A stretch of DNA of 64,000 nucleotides from Prosapia bicincta (lineage: Eukaryota; Arthropoda; Insecta; Hemiptera; Cercopidae): NCBI GenBank assembly GCA_036971475.1, contig JBAIZL010000002.1, forward strand, positions 167,750,214-167,814,213, read 5' to 3'. Position numbers and translations under genes: made by a program. Under the pieces are notes generated by a model, which had not been told where the DNA came from, searched no databases, and saw only the letters and a program-made list of their open reading frames with translations. This document shows positions 50,051 through 62,276 of the stretch, piece after piece (the first letter of the stretch is position 1; each line of letters begins with the position of its first letter).

Positions 50051-51150
50051 ATATAATAGGAGAAAAAACACGTTTTTTCTCCAACAAGGTCACATGTATT
50101 GGTCACACCAACAAGGTCTAATATTATTAGTGACTACATTGAACAATCTCAATGGACATTTTTTTCTGATTATTTCCCAGACTCCTTTCTGGGTGTTCAC
50201 AACAGTCAAGAATTATTCGATATGCACATCCACTCACACACCCTTAGGTTTTACAGTATTGGCTACTCTTTTTAAATGTTCTTACAAACTGAAAATTTAA
50301 AGAATTGCAACAATTGCCGGTCACGATAAAGTCCTACAAAATATATTTCATTCATCTATTAAATTTGTTTAAGATTGTGTAAATAAATTCTGAAACCTAA
50401 TTTTATTGTAAGAATAATTATACTTATTTCAATGGTTATTCCAAGGATTCAAGGTGATATATTTAAAATCAACAATTAGTTTTTTTTATAATTTTTAAAC
50501 CATTTTTGAGAAAACATGTAGTTTTGTAGGGTATTAAACATTATTTTGAAACTTTACACATAATTAGACTGTAACGTCATTGTAGAAGCTATGTGATATT
50601 ATTTTCATTAGCAAGATACAATATTATATTCTGACAATTTGTTGCGATAAGTTCCAAAGTAATTAGTCGTCCTCAGTGCACCAACACCTGATGCACTTCT
50701 GTCAATACACGTTATTCTGTAATCTATGAACATTACTTTAGAATGGGATCAGCCATCCACATTGTTTCCTCATTTAATTAATTACGTAACACAACGCCAA
50801 ATGTGTAATGCTCGTTTATAGTAATAATAAAAAAAATATATTTTTAATTATAGTTATTAACTGCTAATTCTTATGGAAACTGATACTTTTAAACAAATAA
50901 ATATATATTAACAAACTATAATAATGTCATAAATTTAAATACTATTAAATTCCATAAAATATTGGGCTAATAATATTTGATCATTCTTAACATGGCTTAT
51001 ATGATTATATTCCGTCTTTGTCTACAAGTATAAAATTTACTCAAATATATCAACAACATTTCAGAGACGCAGTAAATGTGACAAATAAATGCAACCCTCA
51101 TATAAGGACTAAGGCAAGTAAAGTCTAAAACGTACACCATATTCATGCTG
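50051..51150. other. Intergenic AT-rich sequence, nothing recognised
   Basis: An 84-codon frame at 50046-50300 starts in decayed satellite and has no recognisable domain. Confidence 0.5.
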
Positions 51151-51613
51151 AACATTTTACAGTATCATACAGTGAATTAGCATACAGTACTGAATAGAAC
51201 TCCCTCCATAAATCTCATTTAAACTCATTTAATATTTCCTTATCTTTCTAGTCTCTCTTTCTCTCGAATCAATAACAATTTCCCACGATGAAATGTCATT
51301 GTTGTTTAGCAACTTTTATTGATGCACTTGCCTTCTTGTTTATTGTAAGTTGCCTAGGCAAACACGTTAGCGCGAAATAAAACATTTTACAGTTACACAC
51401 AGTGAATTAGCATGCAGTACTGAATAAAACTCCCTCCATAAAGATCATTTAAACTCATTTAATATTTCCTTATCTTTCTAGTCTCTCTTTCTCTCGAATC
51501 AATAACAATTTCACACGATGAAATGTCATTGTTGTTTAACAACTTTTTTTGATGCACTTGCCTTCTTGTTTATTGTAAGTTGCTTAGGCAAACACGTTAG
51601 CGCAAAATAAAAC
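51151..51613 (+). repeat. 230-bp direct tandem duplication
   Basis: Two copies start with AACATTTTACAG at 51151 and 51381 and are about 95% alike by eye. Each contains CTCTCTTTCTCTCGAATCAA and ends near GTTAGCGC(G/A)AAATAAAAC. Confidence 0.95.
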
Positions 51614-52575
51614 AAAAAACAGATGCTACATACTAACCACATCAAGGCTCTCCTATTTCTTTGCCTTGCGATCTTTCAGAACATTGAAATATTGTATGTT
51701 CACCTATACTAGTTTGGTTTATTTAGCATACTTGGAATAAGAAACCCTAAGTCTGTAACATATTTACAGTTTATGATTGTATATGTGTAAATCTATATGA
51801 AAATAAGTGAATTAGGAAAATAAGAAAGAGTTTTGAAAAACAAAATGAATAAATGTATGAATAACGATTTGACGAAATAAACAAAATGGGATGCAAGAAT
51901 TAGAATTAGGGAAACCCCTTAAATTATGATTTACATTTAATGAAATTATCAAATCGTCTGTGAAGGGCATGCTCAATTTATTAATGCAAAATTATTACTT
52001 AAACTAAGGATATTAAATATCCATAATCATGGTTTTCTCAGAGAACTTAGTTATATTTCTGGAATATTGGTGAATTTATTCAATAAGAACATAGAGTTAA
52101 AAAGCACGATAGCCTATTGCATTTGCTTGATTTGTTCAGTGTTTACATGTTTACTACACTTTATCCGTGCAACAAGGTAAGTTTTATGTATTTTAGATAC
52201 ATTTTAAAGTTTGTTACTTATACTTATTGTTTGTTATATGAGGAACTACAAGATACTACAGGGGCACAAACAGGTACAATTTAAAATGTATTGTATATAA
52301 GTACATGAATAAATATTATTAATTATTTACGATAAATCGTTTGTAAATGAATTGGTACATGACTTTACGTTGTATTGATTAATTTACAGTTTAATCGTTT
52401 CATGTCTTGTTAAATTAATCCTAAAGTTTTTGAAGATTTTTAAAGTTTTTACAATTAATACTTAAATGTAAGAACTATTGATGTTTTTCTTTATTGATTT
52501 TTAGCCACATATTTAATGAATAAGATCCAAAAAGTAGCAATATACACACACAATTTCAAGCATTACACATTAAAG

Positions 52576-52578
<3 letters not shown>

Positions 52579-52629
<51 letters not shown>
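52579..52629. repeat. (TA)n microsatellite
   Basis: About 50 bp of TA. Confidence 0.97.
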
Positions 52630-52632
<3 letters not shown>

Positions 52633-52694
52633 CCGGCTAACAATACGGAGACCATACTTTGGTCATTTTGCATTCACACTGGCAGCCGGGTACT

Positions 52695-52720
52695 TGTGGC
52701 AGCCGTATACGGCTGCCACA
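52695..52720. repeat. 26-bp perfect GC-rich palindrome
   Basis: Half-site TGTGGCAGCCGTA followed directly by its reverse complement. Related CAGCCG strings lie at 52631 and 52682. Confidence 0.9.
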
Positions 52721-53077
52721 TAGTAATCCATGGTAATGTAACACCCTCTGACAATAATCGAAATAAAAACCATGTCAATAAGTGTAAAAAGAAGTGTTTT
52801 ATTGGAGCTATACTGTATTTGGAAGTTCTATGGTCGTTCTGAATTTTTAAAAAATAATTTGTAATAACCAAACGGTGCTCGTAATGATAGCAGAGTGAAC
52901 GGGATTTGTATATCACAAGTTCGTAACATTTCCGTCAGGGGCAGCATAGTCGCCTCCTGTATATAAATTTACTGTATATTTCAAACATTCTCTAACATTA
53001 TGGCAGCCACAAACTTGGCAACATTGCTGGCATCCACATGGATATCAATCGTACTACGTAATGTATATATTTGAATT

Positions 53078-55300
53078 GGACAAAGAATCGCTGGAAAGTG
53101 ACCAATCGGGGGGTTTTGAGGATGCTGAAATCAATGCCGTCATCGAAAGTCAGCGGGGATGTACTGGTGAGGCTAAACCCATGTGCAAAAGGGGTTGAAT
53201 TAGGGTAAAAATGTCAGATGCCTAAGAATAGCGGGATAATGACCGTTCGGGGGTTTTTGAGGATGCTAAATTCAATGGTGTCATCTAGAGTCACCGGGGA
53301 TGGACCGGATGTGACTTGACGTAAGTACCAAAGGGATGATTTGGGGTAAAAAAGTCAAAAGTCAAAAACTGGCTGGAACATAACCACTCGGGGGTTTTTG
53401 AGGATGCTGAATTCAATGCCGCCATCGAAAGTCACAGGGGATGGACAGATGAGACTCTACGTGAGTGCCAAAGGGATGATTTGGGGTAGAAATGTCGAAA
53501 GTGAAACAATTACTAGAAAATAAAAACTCTGGGAAATTTGATGAGTCGGAATTCAATGCCCTCACCGAAAGTAACCGGTAATGCATTGGTGTGGTTCCAC
53601 GAGAGTACCAAAGGGGTGAATTGGGGTGAGAATGTCAGAGGTCAAAAAATCGCTGAAAAATATCCGCTTGGGGGTTTTTGAGGATGCTGAATTCAATGCC
53701 GTCATCGGAAGTCTCCGCGGATGTACTTGTGAGGCTAAATCCATGTAACAAAGGGATTGAATTAGGGTAAAAGTGTCAAATGTCTAAGAATCGCGGGATA
53801 ATTACCGTTCGGGGGTTTTTGAGGATGCTAAATTCAATTGCGTCATCTAGAGTCACCGGGAATGGACCGGATGTGATTCTACGTAAGTATCAAAGGGATG
53901 ATTTGGGGGTAAAAAAGTCAAAAGTCAAAAAAAAACTAGAAAATAACCACTCGGGGTTTTTGGTAAGGCGGAATTTAATGCCGTCCAGAAAGTCGCCGGG
54001 GATGCACTGGTATGATTCCACGCGAGTACCAAAGGGGTGGTTGGGGTGAAAAAGTCAAAACTCAAAAAATCGCTGGAACATAACCACTCGGGGGTTTTTG
54101 AGGATGCTGAATTCAATCCCGCCATCGAAAGTCACCGGGGATGGACAGATGAGAAGTGTCAAAAGGATAGTTTGAGGTAGAAATGTAAAAAGTCAAAAAA
54201 ATACTAGAAAATAACAACTATGGGAATTTTGATGAGGCGGAATTCAATGCCGTTATCGAAAGTCACCGGGAATGCATTGGTGTGCTTCCACGCGAGTACC
54301 AAAGGGGTGAATTAGGGTGAAAATGTCAGCAGTAAAAAAATCGCTGGAAAATATCCGCACGGAGGTTTTTGGGGACGCTGAATTCAATGCCGTCATCGAA
54401 AGTCTCCGGGGATGTACTGGTGAGGCTAAACTCGTGCACCAATGGGGTTGAATTAGGGTCAAAATGTCAGATGCCTAAAAATCGCGGGAAATGACCGTTT
54501 GGGGGTTTCTGAGGATGCTAAATTCAATGACGTCATCTAGAGTCACCGGGGATGGACGGTTGTGACTTTACGTTAGTACCAAAGGGATGATTTTGGGTAG
54601 AAATGTCAAAAGTCAAAAACGTACTAGAAAATAAGAAAACGGGAATTTTTGATTATACGGAATTCAATGCAGTCACCGAAAGTCACCGGGGATCCACTGG
54701 TGTGGTTCCACGCGACTAGCAAAGGGGTAAATTGGGGTTATAATGTCAGAAGTATTAAAAATAGCTGGAACATAACCACTCGGGGGTTTCTGAGCGTGCT
54801 GATATCAATGGCCTCATCGAAAGTCACCGGGGATGGACGTATGTGACTCTACGTGAGCGCCAAAGGGATGATTTTGGGTAAAAATATCAAAAGTCAAAAA
54901 ATTACTTGCCATTTACCACTCGGAGGTTTTTGAGGATGCTGAATTGAATGCCGTCATCGAAAGACACTAGGGAGGGACGGGTGTAGGCTCTACGGCAGTA
55001 GCAAAGGGAGAATTGGGGTAAAAAGGTCAGAGGCCAAGAGATCGATATAAAATGATCACTGGGGGTTTTTAATGATGCTGAGGCTAATCCTAGCACCGAA
55101 GTTGGCCATGTACAATCCGGGATAGGACTGCGGGTGTCGCTGTGGGTAAATTGAGGTAAAACTTGCCAGAATCTAAAATATTGCCCAAAAATGGGCATTC
55201 GAAGATTTTCGAAGGTCCTAGTCCCTTGTCATCAAAATAAGATGTAAGGGGTTACCAAGGGGTGATTATATCCCATTGACAATAAATCGCCCGAAATTGG
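53078..55300 (+). repeat. 140/141-bp satellite array with four monomer classes
   Basis: About 15 monomers, less AT-rich than the rest of the window. A landmark near GAGGATGCTGAATTCAATGC recurs at about 53118, 53259, 53400, 53540, 53680 and 53821, giving steps of 140-141 bp. Four classes can be told apart: A (GATGTACTGGTGAGGCTAAA), B (TCATCTAGAGTCACCGGG), C (GGGATGGACAGATGAGAC) and D (ATGCATTGGTGTGGTTCCAC). Their order is A-B-C-D, A-B-D-C-D, A-B-D-C and then decay. Several 60-98 codon frames cross monomer borders because 141 is a multiple of three. No real protein is claimed. Confidence 0.96.
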
Positions 55301-55334
55301 CATGTTTCCAACTATGCAACATAACCAAAAGAAA

Positions 55335-55485
55335 GAGTCGGGTTCGCGACCTTGTATTGGACAGATGCTGTGCTACATCTATTGACAGAAATGTTTGTGA
55401 TATGAAAATATAAACAGGCGGCACTCCGAAAGCAGTTCTAGTACGTTTGTTTACGTCATGTCTGTCAAACTAATCTTTATAGCTT
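55335..55485 (-). repeat. Inverted diverged copy of the 57-62 kb repeat unit
   Basis: Read on the minus strand, it matches the unit start with GTAAACAAACG, GCTTTCGGAGTG and TGTTTAT, then CAAGGTCGCGAACC, at roughly 75-80% by eye. Confidence 0.65.
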
Positions 55486-56000
55486 GAAGCAGTGTTTCAA
55501 TGCAGCCTGTCCATGTGCTTTAGGAATTTTAAAGACTCTATGCTCGAACGATTCAATTTGAAAAGATAACCGTTTGTCCCAAATTGATAACTTTATAAAA
55601 ATTAAATCTTTTATTTAATTTTTAAAATAATGTATATTGTCTACCTAATTGTCATATATTTTCTTTCCATTTTTACTTAGACTATCTAAACATTTATGTT
55701 TGTTTTCTCATTCTTCTTCGGGTAATTAATTTTCTCTCTTTTCGTGCTATTTTCTTTTAAAAAGAATGGTATCGTTAGCGGGGGCAGCGGATGACTTTTC
55801 AACCATCCGTTAATGAAAAATTTCTACTATAAACGTAAATAAAAAAACTATAAATAAGTAGACCTTATATTCTTTCAACCTTTATAAAACTTAAAATAAA
55901 CAACAAAGAGAATTTGTTGACCCACATCATTTCATCGACTTATCTTGATCAGTTTATATATTCAGAAAACCTATTATGCCAATATCTACAAATTCCAAGC
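55486..56000. other. Intergenic AT-rich spacer
   Basis: Nothing recognised. Confidence 0.5.
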
Positions 56001-56004
56001 TTAA

Positions 56005-56781
56005 CCTTTAACTACCGTCATCGTGCCTGACCATTAGTGACGGGTTAGCCGAAGAAGACAGTGATTCAGGTGCTGTATCTAATGACCAACTTTTAGAAGG
56101 CATTAAAGAGAATAGGGGAATTGTGCAACATAGTGCAGAAGTAATTTAGTAAAAGATCATGATACCGAATCTCAACGAAGTGCATCAGACGATGAAGATG
56201 ATTTCGAAAAACTGTAACCTCCAGAAATTTACAAATTTTTCTATTTGTATAGATAAATTGTTATAAACAATGTAGAATTTGTCCAGCAACAAAAAATAGA
56301 AGGACTAGTTACACTTTGTAAGCTGACTTTGAACAGCCAATATGTCTAGAATGTTCTGAGCCGCTGTGTAAATACTGCTGTCAAAATTGAGTTATTATTT
56401 CTAATGCGTTTCCATAAATAAAGCTTATAATGTGTCAAATGTTATCTTGTACATAAAGTTAAGTGTGTACAATCAGTGAACAAGATACAATTAGTGTATG
56501 TTAATTATCGTGCGATTATAAGTCTTTTTAGCTAAACTGCGCTAAAATCTGTAGAAGGTTTTATTTACTACAGTTTTCAATTAGTAAATAAAATATAACT
56601 GATCTCATAAAACTACGTTTACCCTAGTCACATGCAACCAGAATATTCAAAAACAATTTTTAAAACGTAAATGCAAGATAAATTGTTAAACCGCACAATA
56701 AATCACACTTAGAAATTTCGTGCCTGTGAGCTACAACGGCAGTACTAATGTGACAGAAATGTGCAGGAAGGTAGTTAAAGG
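56005..56781 (+). mobile_element. piggyBac MITE (internally deleted), 777 bp
   Basis: Perfect 12-bp inverted termini: CCTTTAACTACC at 56005-56016 and GGTAGTTAAAGG at 56770-56781. TTAA precedes the left end (56001-56004) and TCAA follows the right end, consistent with a mutated TTAA target duplication. Inside are two remnants of the parent transposase. One is an acidic N-terminal piece (LAEEDSDSGAVSNDQLLEGI, about 56048-56107). The other is a C-terminal Cys-rich finger (CRICPATKNRRTSYT, then CLECSEPLCKYCCQN, about 56272-56391). The whole catalytic domain is missing. This family is different from the 33-36 kb piggyBac by its termini. Confidence 0.88.
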
Positions 56782-57384
56782 TCAATAAATACTGAATCAT
56801 GTTTCGTTAATCTCTGTATTGTATACAAGAACCTAAATGACATCTGTGCGAGTGTTGTCAGTTTATATTACGATATCAGACTGTCTGGTGTAAACAAACA
56901 TAGGTCCAAGCCAAACAAAGATAAAGGCTCGCACTCGACAAGTACTCTCGTGGACGAATGCCCGAAAAACTCACTTTCTGCATTATATCTTTTCCATCCC
57001 TTTCTCTCATTTACATACGGCGTAAACGTAAATATTTTATCGTATTCTCCCAGCGTCAAAATGGTCGTATAAAGACGGAAACATTTGTTTCTATCCTCGA
57101 CTTTAGCCGCTGGTAGTCTATATTTTATTTTATTGATATGTTTATTGAATACGTTGGTATTAACTTTTAGTGAATATATATGGCGTAGGCCATATTAAGT
57201 GTTACATCTGTTAATACAAGTGTTAACATGTTTGTAATGTTACCAAATTGTAACAATATACAGCAAATAATAGTCACTTTTAGATTATTAAAATCGGAAA
57301 GAGATGATATGACAATTAATTTGAGAAGCAAGTTAAATTAAAAAATAAATACTTTATCAATCCTATAGTATCTAAGAGCACCAA
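56782..57384. other. Intergenic, nothing recognised
   Basis: A minus-strand frame at 56868-57059 has no recognisable domain. Confidence 0.5.
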
Positions 57385-57635
57385 GGGAAAAGAACGAGAT
57401 GCATTGACCGGACCATTAAGATAAGTTTGGTCATCAAGTAAACAAACGCGCCAGAATGGCTTTCGGAGTGTCGGCTGTTTATGTTTCCATATCAGAATTG
57501 TGTCTGTAAATACACAGCATAGTTCTCTCGAAAATAAGGTAGCGAATCCAGAGCTGTATGTCCTAAAATAGCATTTTTACAAATTCCTTAAGTACTTACA
57601 TCGAGAACTATAATGAAACACTTGGCAACAATATA

Positions 57636-57836
57636 TCAACTTTTCCAAATGAATGACCAAGGTTTTAAAGAGCTAGCGTTATTTATAGGCCATACAACAT
57701 CATTTTTATCAATAATAACATTATATATAATTTTTTCATCCAAATACTCAAAAATAGTTTGAAAGATATAAATAATGTAGATAAGAAAGAACACGTGGAT
57801 ATATACACACATTCTATGACCATAAGGGCAAAACAT
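57636..57836 (-). pseudogene. Second unidentified reading frame of the repeat unit
   Basis: A minus-strand frame of 66 codons with IFEYLDEKIIYNVIIDKNDV, then VWPINNASSL, repeated with frame damage at about 59170-59290 and 60700-60820. The YLDEK...IIDKN...VW spacing is faintly like the N-terminal domain of BRO-type proteins of large insect DNA viruses. That resemblance is weak and the overlapping frame on the same strand is also open. Unidentified. Confidence 0.2.
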
Positions 57837-57873
57837 TTTAAGTACTTATTTAAGGATACATGTATCATAGGTG

Positions 57874-58054
57874 TTAGAGCAGTTCAGGCGGTTTAAGCAA
57901 TGGTAAATATTTAAAATTCTCTATTTCTATAGTTCTGCAAACTATATGTAAGGATATATAGTTCTTCCCAATGAATAATGCAGTGTAGCTAGGAATCAAG
58001 ACGTTTTCAGTAAGCAATGTAATTAATCTATTATGTTTATCCTCGATATTCTAG
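57874..58054 (-). pseudogene. Conserved unidentified reading frame inside repeat copy 1
   Basis: A minus-strand stop-free frame of about 59 codons without a clear ATG: NIEDKHNRLITLLTENV, then ALFIGKNY and FKYLPLLKPPELL. Copies 2 and 3 keep the start of this frame (NRFITLLTENVL, IYIGKSYILTY) before a stop. A diverged plus-strand relative at 62462-62550 keeps ITLLTENV and IYIGKNFILT. Protein-level conservation across separate copies argues for descent from a real gene, but I do not recognise the family. Confidence 0.4.
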
Positions 58055-61000
58055 TCCCAAGAGTAACTTTAATGTCTATGAGATTTTCACTCACTTTAGA
58101 GTTGCATGAAAAACTGTTTCAAGTATGGTGATCATTGGTACGGAAACAAATACAGTAGTGCATGGATAATTCGAGGTAGATGGCACCGAGACACCGTCGG
58201 ATTACCGAAAACCTGGATTACACGGAAATAGCTTCCTGTACACTAGAAACAGGAGTTCTAATGAACCCTAATACTATAATTAAGAATGCACAAAATACAT
58301 ATGTAGAACTTTATTGATTACAGTACATACATAAATTAATGTTGCTTAGCTCTTCAAAACTACTGTACTGAATCTTGCTTGCGAGGATACCATACGATAT
58401 GAATACCATACTAAGTATCGGCAATTATAGCTACAAAATATAGCCCGTTGTAATCTTTATCAGGACGCCCAATGTTTTGATCGTAGATAGTCTTTTTGTT
58501 CGCCTATCATAAAAATAAAACGAGATTATCAGTATAATATCAGCAGACCTGTGCTATTTCACAGCTAGTTTTTGAAGAATGGTTCCTCAGCTATATTCGC
58601 CAAAATATTTGTAAATTTTTTCACCATAATAATAATAATAATAATAAATCAAATTGTAGATATACGAGCCAGGAGGGATACGGTTAAAGATGGAGATGCA
58701 TTGACCGGAACATTAAGATAAATTTGGTCTGCCGTCAAATAAACAAACGCGTTAGAATGGCTTTCGGAGTGTCGGGTGTTTATGTTTCCATATTAGAATT
58801 GTATCTGAAAATATATAGCATAGTTCTCTCCAAGATAAGGTCGAGAATCCACAGCTGAATGTCCTTTCCAGCGAGCCAACAGTGTATGTTTGAAGGAATT
58901 GACAGATGTAATATAATGGGAGTGGTACAGTCTCGTAAACCACCGAGTGTCAATTTTTATGAGATTTTTTTTATATTAGGATTTTATATTTATTTGCTAA
59001 TAAGTTCAAGAAATAATTCCGTTCTTGACGATAACACTTGCGTTTTTGCAAACACAAATACCAGTAACCGCATAATTATTTATAAAGTTTTACAAAAGCA
59101 TGCTAAAATAGCATGTTTATAAATTCCCGAAGTACTTACATCGAGGACTCTAATGAAACACTTGGCAACATTATCTACACTCTTCCAAATAAATGACCAA
59201 GGTATTAAAGAACTAGCGTTATTTATAGGCCATACAACATCATTTTTATCAATAATAAGATTATATATTTTTTTCATCCAAAATACTCAAAAATAGTTTG
59301 AAAGATATAAATAATGTAGCAAAGAAAGAACACGTGGATATATACACAGATTCTATGAACATAAGGGCCAAACATTTTAAGTACTTACATGTAACATAGG
59401 TGTTAATATGCCAACTAAACTAGAGAGCAGTTCAGGCGGTTTAAGCAATGGTAAATATTTAAAATTCTTTATTTCTACATCTCTGAAGATTATATGTAAG
59501 GATATAGCTCTTCCCAATGTATATTGCAGTAATCAAAACGTTTTCGGTAAGCAATGTAATAAATCTATTATGTTTATCCTCGATATTCTAGTCCCAAGAG
59601 TAACTTTAATGTCTATGAGATTTTCACTCACTTTAGAGTTGCATGAAAAACTGTTTCAAGTATGGTGATCATTGGTACGGAAACAAATACAGTAGTGCAT
59701 GGATAATTCGAGGTAGATGGCACCGAGACACCGTCGGATTACCGAAAACTTGGATTACACGGAAATAGCTTCCTGTACACTAGAAACAGGAGTTCTAATG
59801 AACCCTAATACTATAATTAAGAATGCACAAAATACGTATGTAGAACTTTATTGATTACAGTACATACATAAATTAATGTTGCTTGGCTCTTCAAGACTAC
59901 TGTACTGAATCTTGCTTGCGAGGATACCATACGATATGAATACCATACTAAGTATCGGCAATTATAGCTACAAAAAGCCGATGCCAGTTGTAATCTTTAT
60001 CAGGACGCCCAATGTTTTGATCGTAGATAGTCTTTTTGTTCGACTACCATAAAAATAAAACGAGATTATTAGTAAAATATCAGCAGACCTGTGCTATTTT
60101 ACAGCTAGTTTTTGAAGAATGGTTCCTCAGCTATATTCGCCAAAATATTTGTAAATTTTTTCACCATATTAATAATAATAATAATAAATCAAATTATAGA
60201 TATACGAGCCAGGAGGGATACGGTTAAAGATGGAGATGCATTGACCGGAACATTAAGATATTTGGTCTGCCGTCAAATAAACAAACGCGTCAGAATGGCT
60301 TTCGGAGTGTCGGGTGTTTATGTTTCCATATTAGAATTGTATCTGAAAATATATAGCATAGTTCTCTCCAAGATAAGGTCGAGAATCCACAGCTGAATGT
60401 CCTTTCCAGCGAACCAACAGTGTATGTTTGAAGGAATTGACAGATGTAATATAATGGGAGTGGTACAGTCTCGTAAACCACCGAGTGTCAATTTTTATGA
60501 GATTTTTTTTATATTAGGATTTTATATTTATTTGCTAATAAGTTCAAGAAATAATTCCGTTCTTGACGATAACACTTGCGTTTTTGCAAACACAAATACC
60601 AGTAACCGCATAATTATTTATAAAGTTTTACAAAAGCATGCTAAAATAGCATGTTTATAAATTCCTGAAGTACTTACATCGAGGACTCTAATGAAACACT
60701 TGGCAACATTATCTCAACTCTTCCAAATAAATGACCAAGGTATTAAAGAACTAGCGTTATTTATAGGCCATACAACATCATTTTTATCAATAATAAGATA
60801 TTTTTTTTTCATCAAAAGTACTCAAAAATAGTTTGAAAGATATAAATAATGTAGCAAAGAAAGAACACGTGAATATATACACAGATTCTATGAACATAAG
60901 GGCAAAACATTTTAAGTACTTACATGTAACATAGGTGTTAATATGCCAATTAAACTAGAGAGCAATTCAGGCGGTTTAAGCAATGGTAAATATTTAAAAT

Positions 61001-62276
61001 TCTTTATTGCTACATCTCTGAAGATTATATGTAAGGATATAGTTCTTCCCAATGTATATTGCAGTAATCAAAACGTTTTCGGTAAGCAATGTAATAAATC
61101 TATTATGTTTATCCTCGATATTCTAGTCTCAAGAGTAACTTTAATGTCTATGGGATTTTCACTCACTTTAGAGTTGGATAAAAAACTGTTTCAAGTACGG
61201 TGATCATTGGTACGGAAACAAATACAGTAGTGTATGGATAATTCGAGGTAGATGGGACCGAGACACCGTCGGATTACACGGAAATAGCTTCCTGTACATT
61301 AGAAAAAAACAGGGGTTCTAATGAACCGTAATACTATAATTAAGAATGCACAAAATACGTTTGTAGAACTTTATTGATTACAGTACAATCATAAATTAAT
61401 GTTGCTTGGCTCTTCAAGACTACTGTACTGATTCTTGCTTGAGAGGATACCATACGATATGAATACCATACATGTATCGGCAATTATAGCTAAAAAAAAA
61501 GCCGATGCCCAATGTTTTGATCGTAGATAGTCTTTTTGTTCGCCTACCATAAAAATAAAACGAGATTATCAGTAAATCTAAAGTATAGTGGACAATTACC
61601 GTGATCATCGGTAGTAAATATTTATGATTATCAACGTCTAAAGATTGACTACAAAACGTTATATAAGCTCTTGGTTAAGGTTGCTTAACTGAAGTAATCT
61701 TTTATCAACGAAGAATAGAGAATATTCAATTTGAAATATTAAGTCTGTAATTAGGAGTTATTACAAACTAGTGGTAGGATTCGTAAAATATATAAACAAA
61801 GAAGACAGTTTTGAGAAGTGATTGAGTATTAGCAGACTTTGTCTTGAGATCAGACACAGCCAAATGAAATAATATCATTCTGATACTAACTAGAAAAATG
61901 TATTTAACATGTCGACCGAAGAACGGAGAGATTTTTTAAAGTGAAAAAAATCTACAAAACAGTCATTATCTTTTACGTCTTGTTTTTTTAACAAGAAATA
62001 CCATCATAGAGACTAATTTTATTCTGTCACTCTGCATAACGCTATTTTACAGCTAGTTGTTGAAGACTGGTTCCTCAGCTATATTCGCCAAAATATTTGT
62101 AAATTATTTCACCATAATAATAATAATAAATCAAATTGTAGATATGCGAGCCAGGAGGGATACGGTTAAAGATAGAATTAAAGAAGAAGATTAAAATATA
62201 CTTAAATCTTATCAGATATATTTTCAGGTCCATTCAACGTGTCTTGATAAAAGTAACATCACATTCAAGGTGAAAT

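Larger units (their letters stand above)
51614..53077. other. Intergenic, with TA tract and a perfect palindrome
   Basis: Contains 52579-52629 and 52695-52720 listed separately. Frames at 52516-52842 and 52674-52916 overlap on opposite strands and are not credible genes. Confidence 0.5.
57385..62180 (+). repeat. Three tandem copies of a 1.3-1.5 kb unit plus partial
   Basis: Copy 1 starts near 57385, copy 2 near 58687, copy 3 near 60229 (GATGCATTGACCGGA in each). The step between copies 2 and 3 is 1538 bp. Copies 2 and 3 contain about 237 bp (about 58872-59107 and 60410-60645) that copy 1 lacks at the matching point TGTCCT/AAAATAGCA. The tail of copy 3 (GCTATTTTACAGCTAGTT to ACGGTTAAAGAT) is displaced to 62040-62176 by about 460 bp of unrelated sequence from 61575. 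Open frames such as 58859-59122 and 60397-60660, or 59408-59668 and 60943-61203, appear as pairs only because of the duplication. Confidence 0.95.

Noticed and set aside
52516..52916. Two overlapping frames near the palindrome
   Set aside because: Opposite-strand overlap, repeat-derived start, no domain.
53780..54049. 89-codon protein gene
   Set aside because: Lies in the 141-bp satellite and crosses monomer borders.
57636..57836. Firm call of a viral BRO-like gene
   Set aside because: Resemblance is limited to a short spacing pattern; overlapping frames are also open; not enough to claim viral origin.
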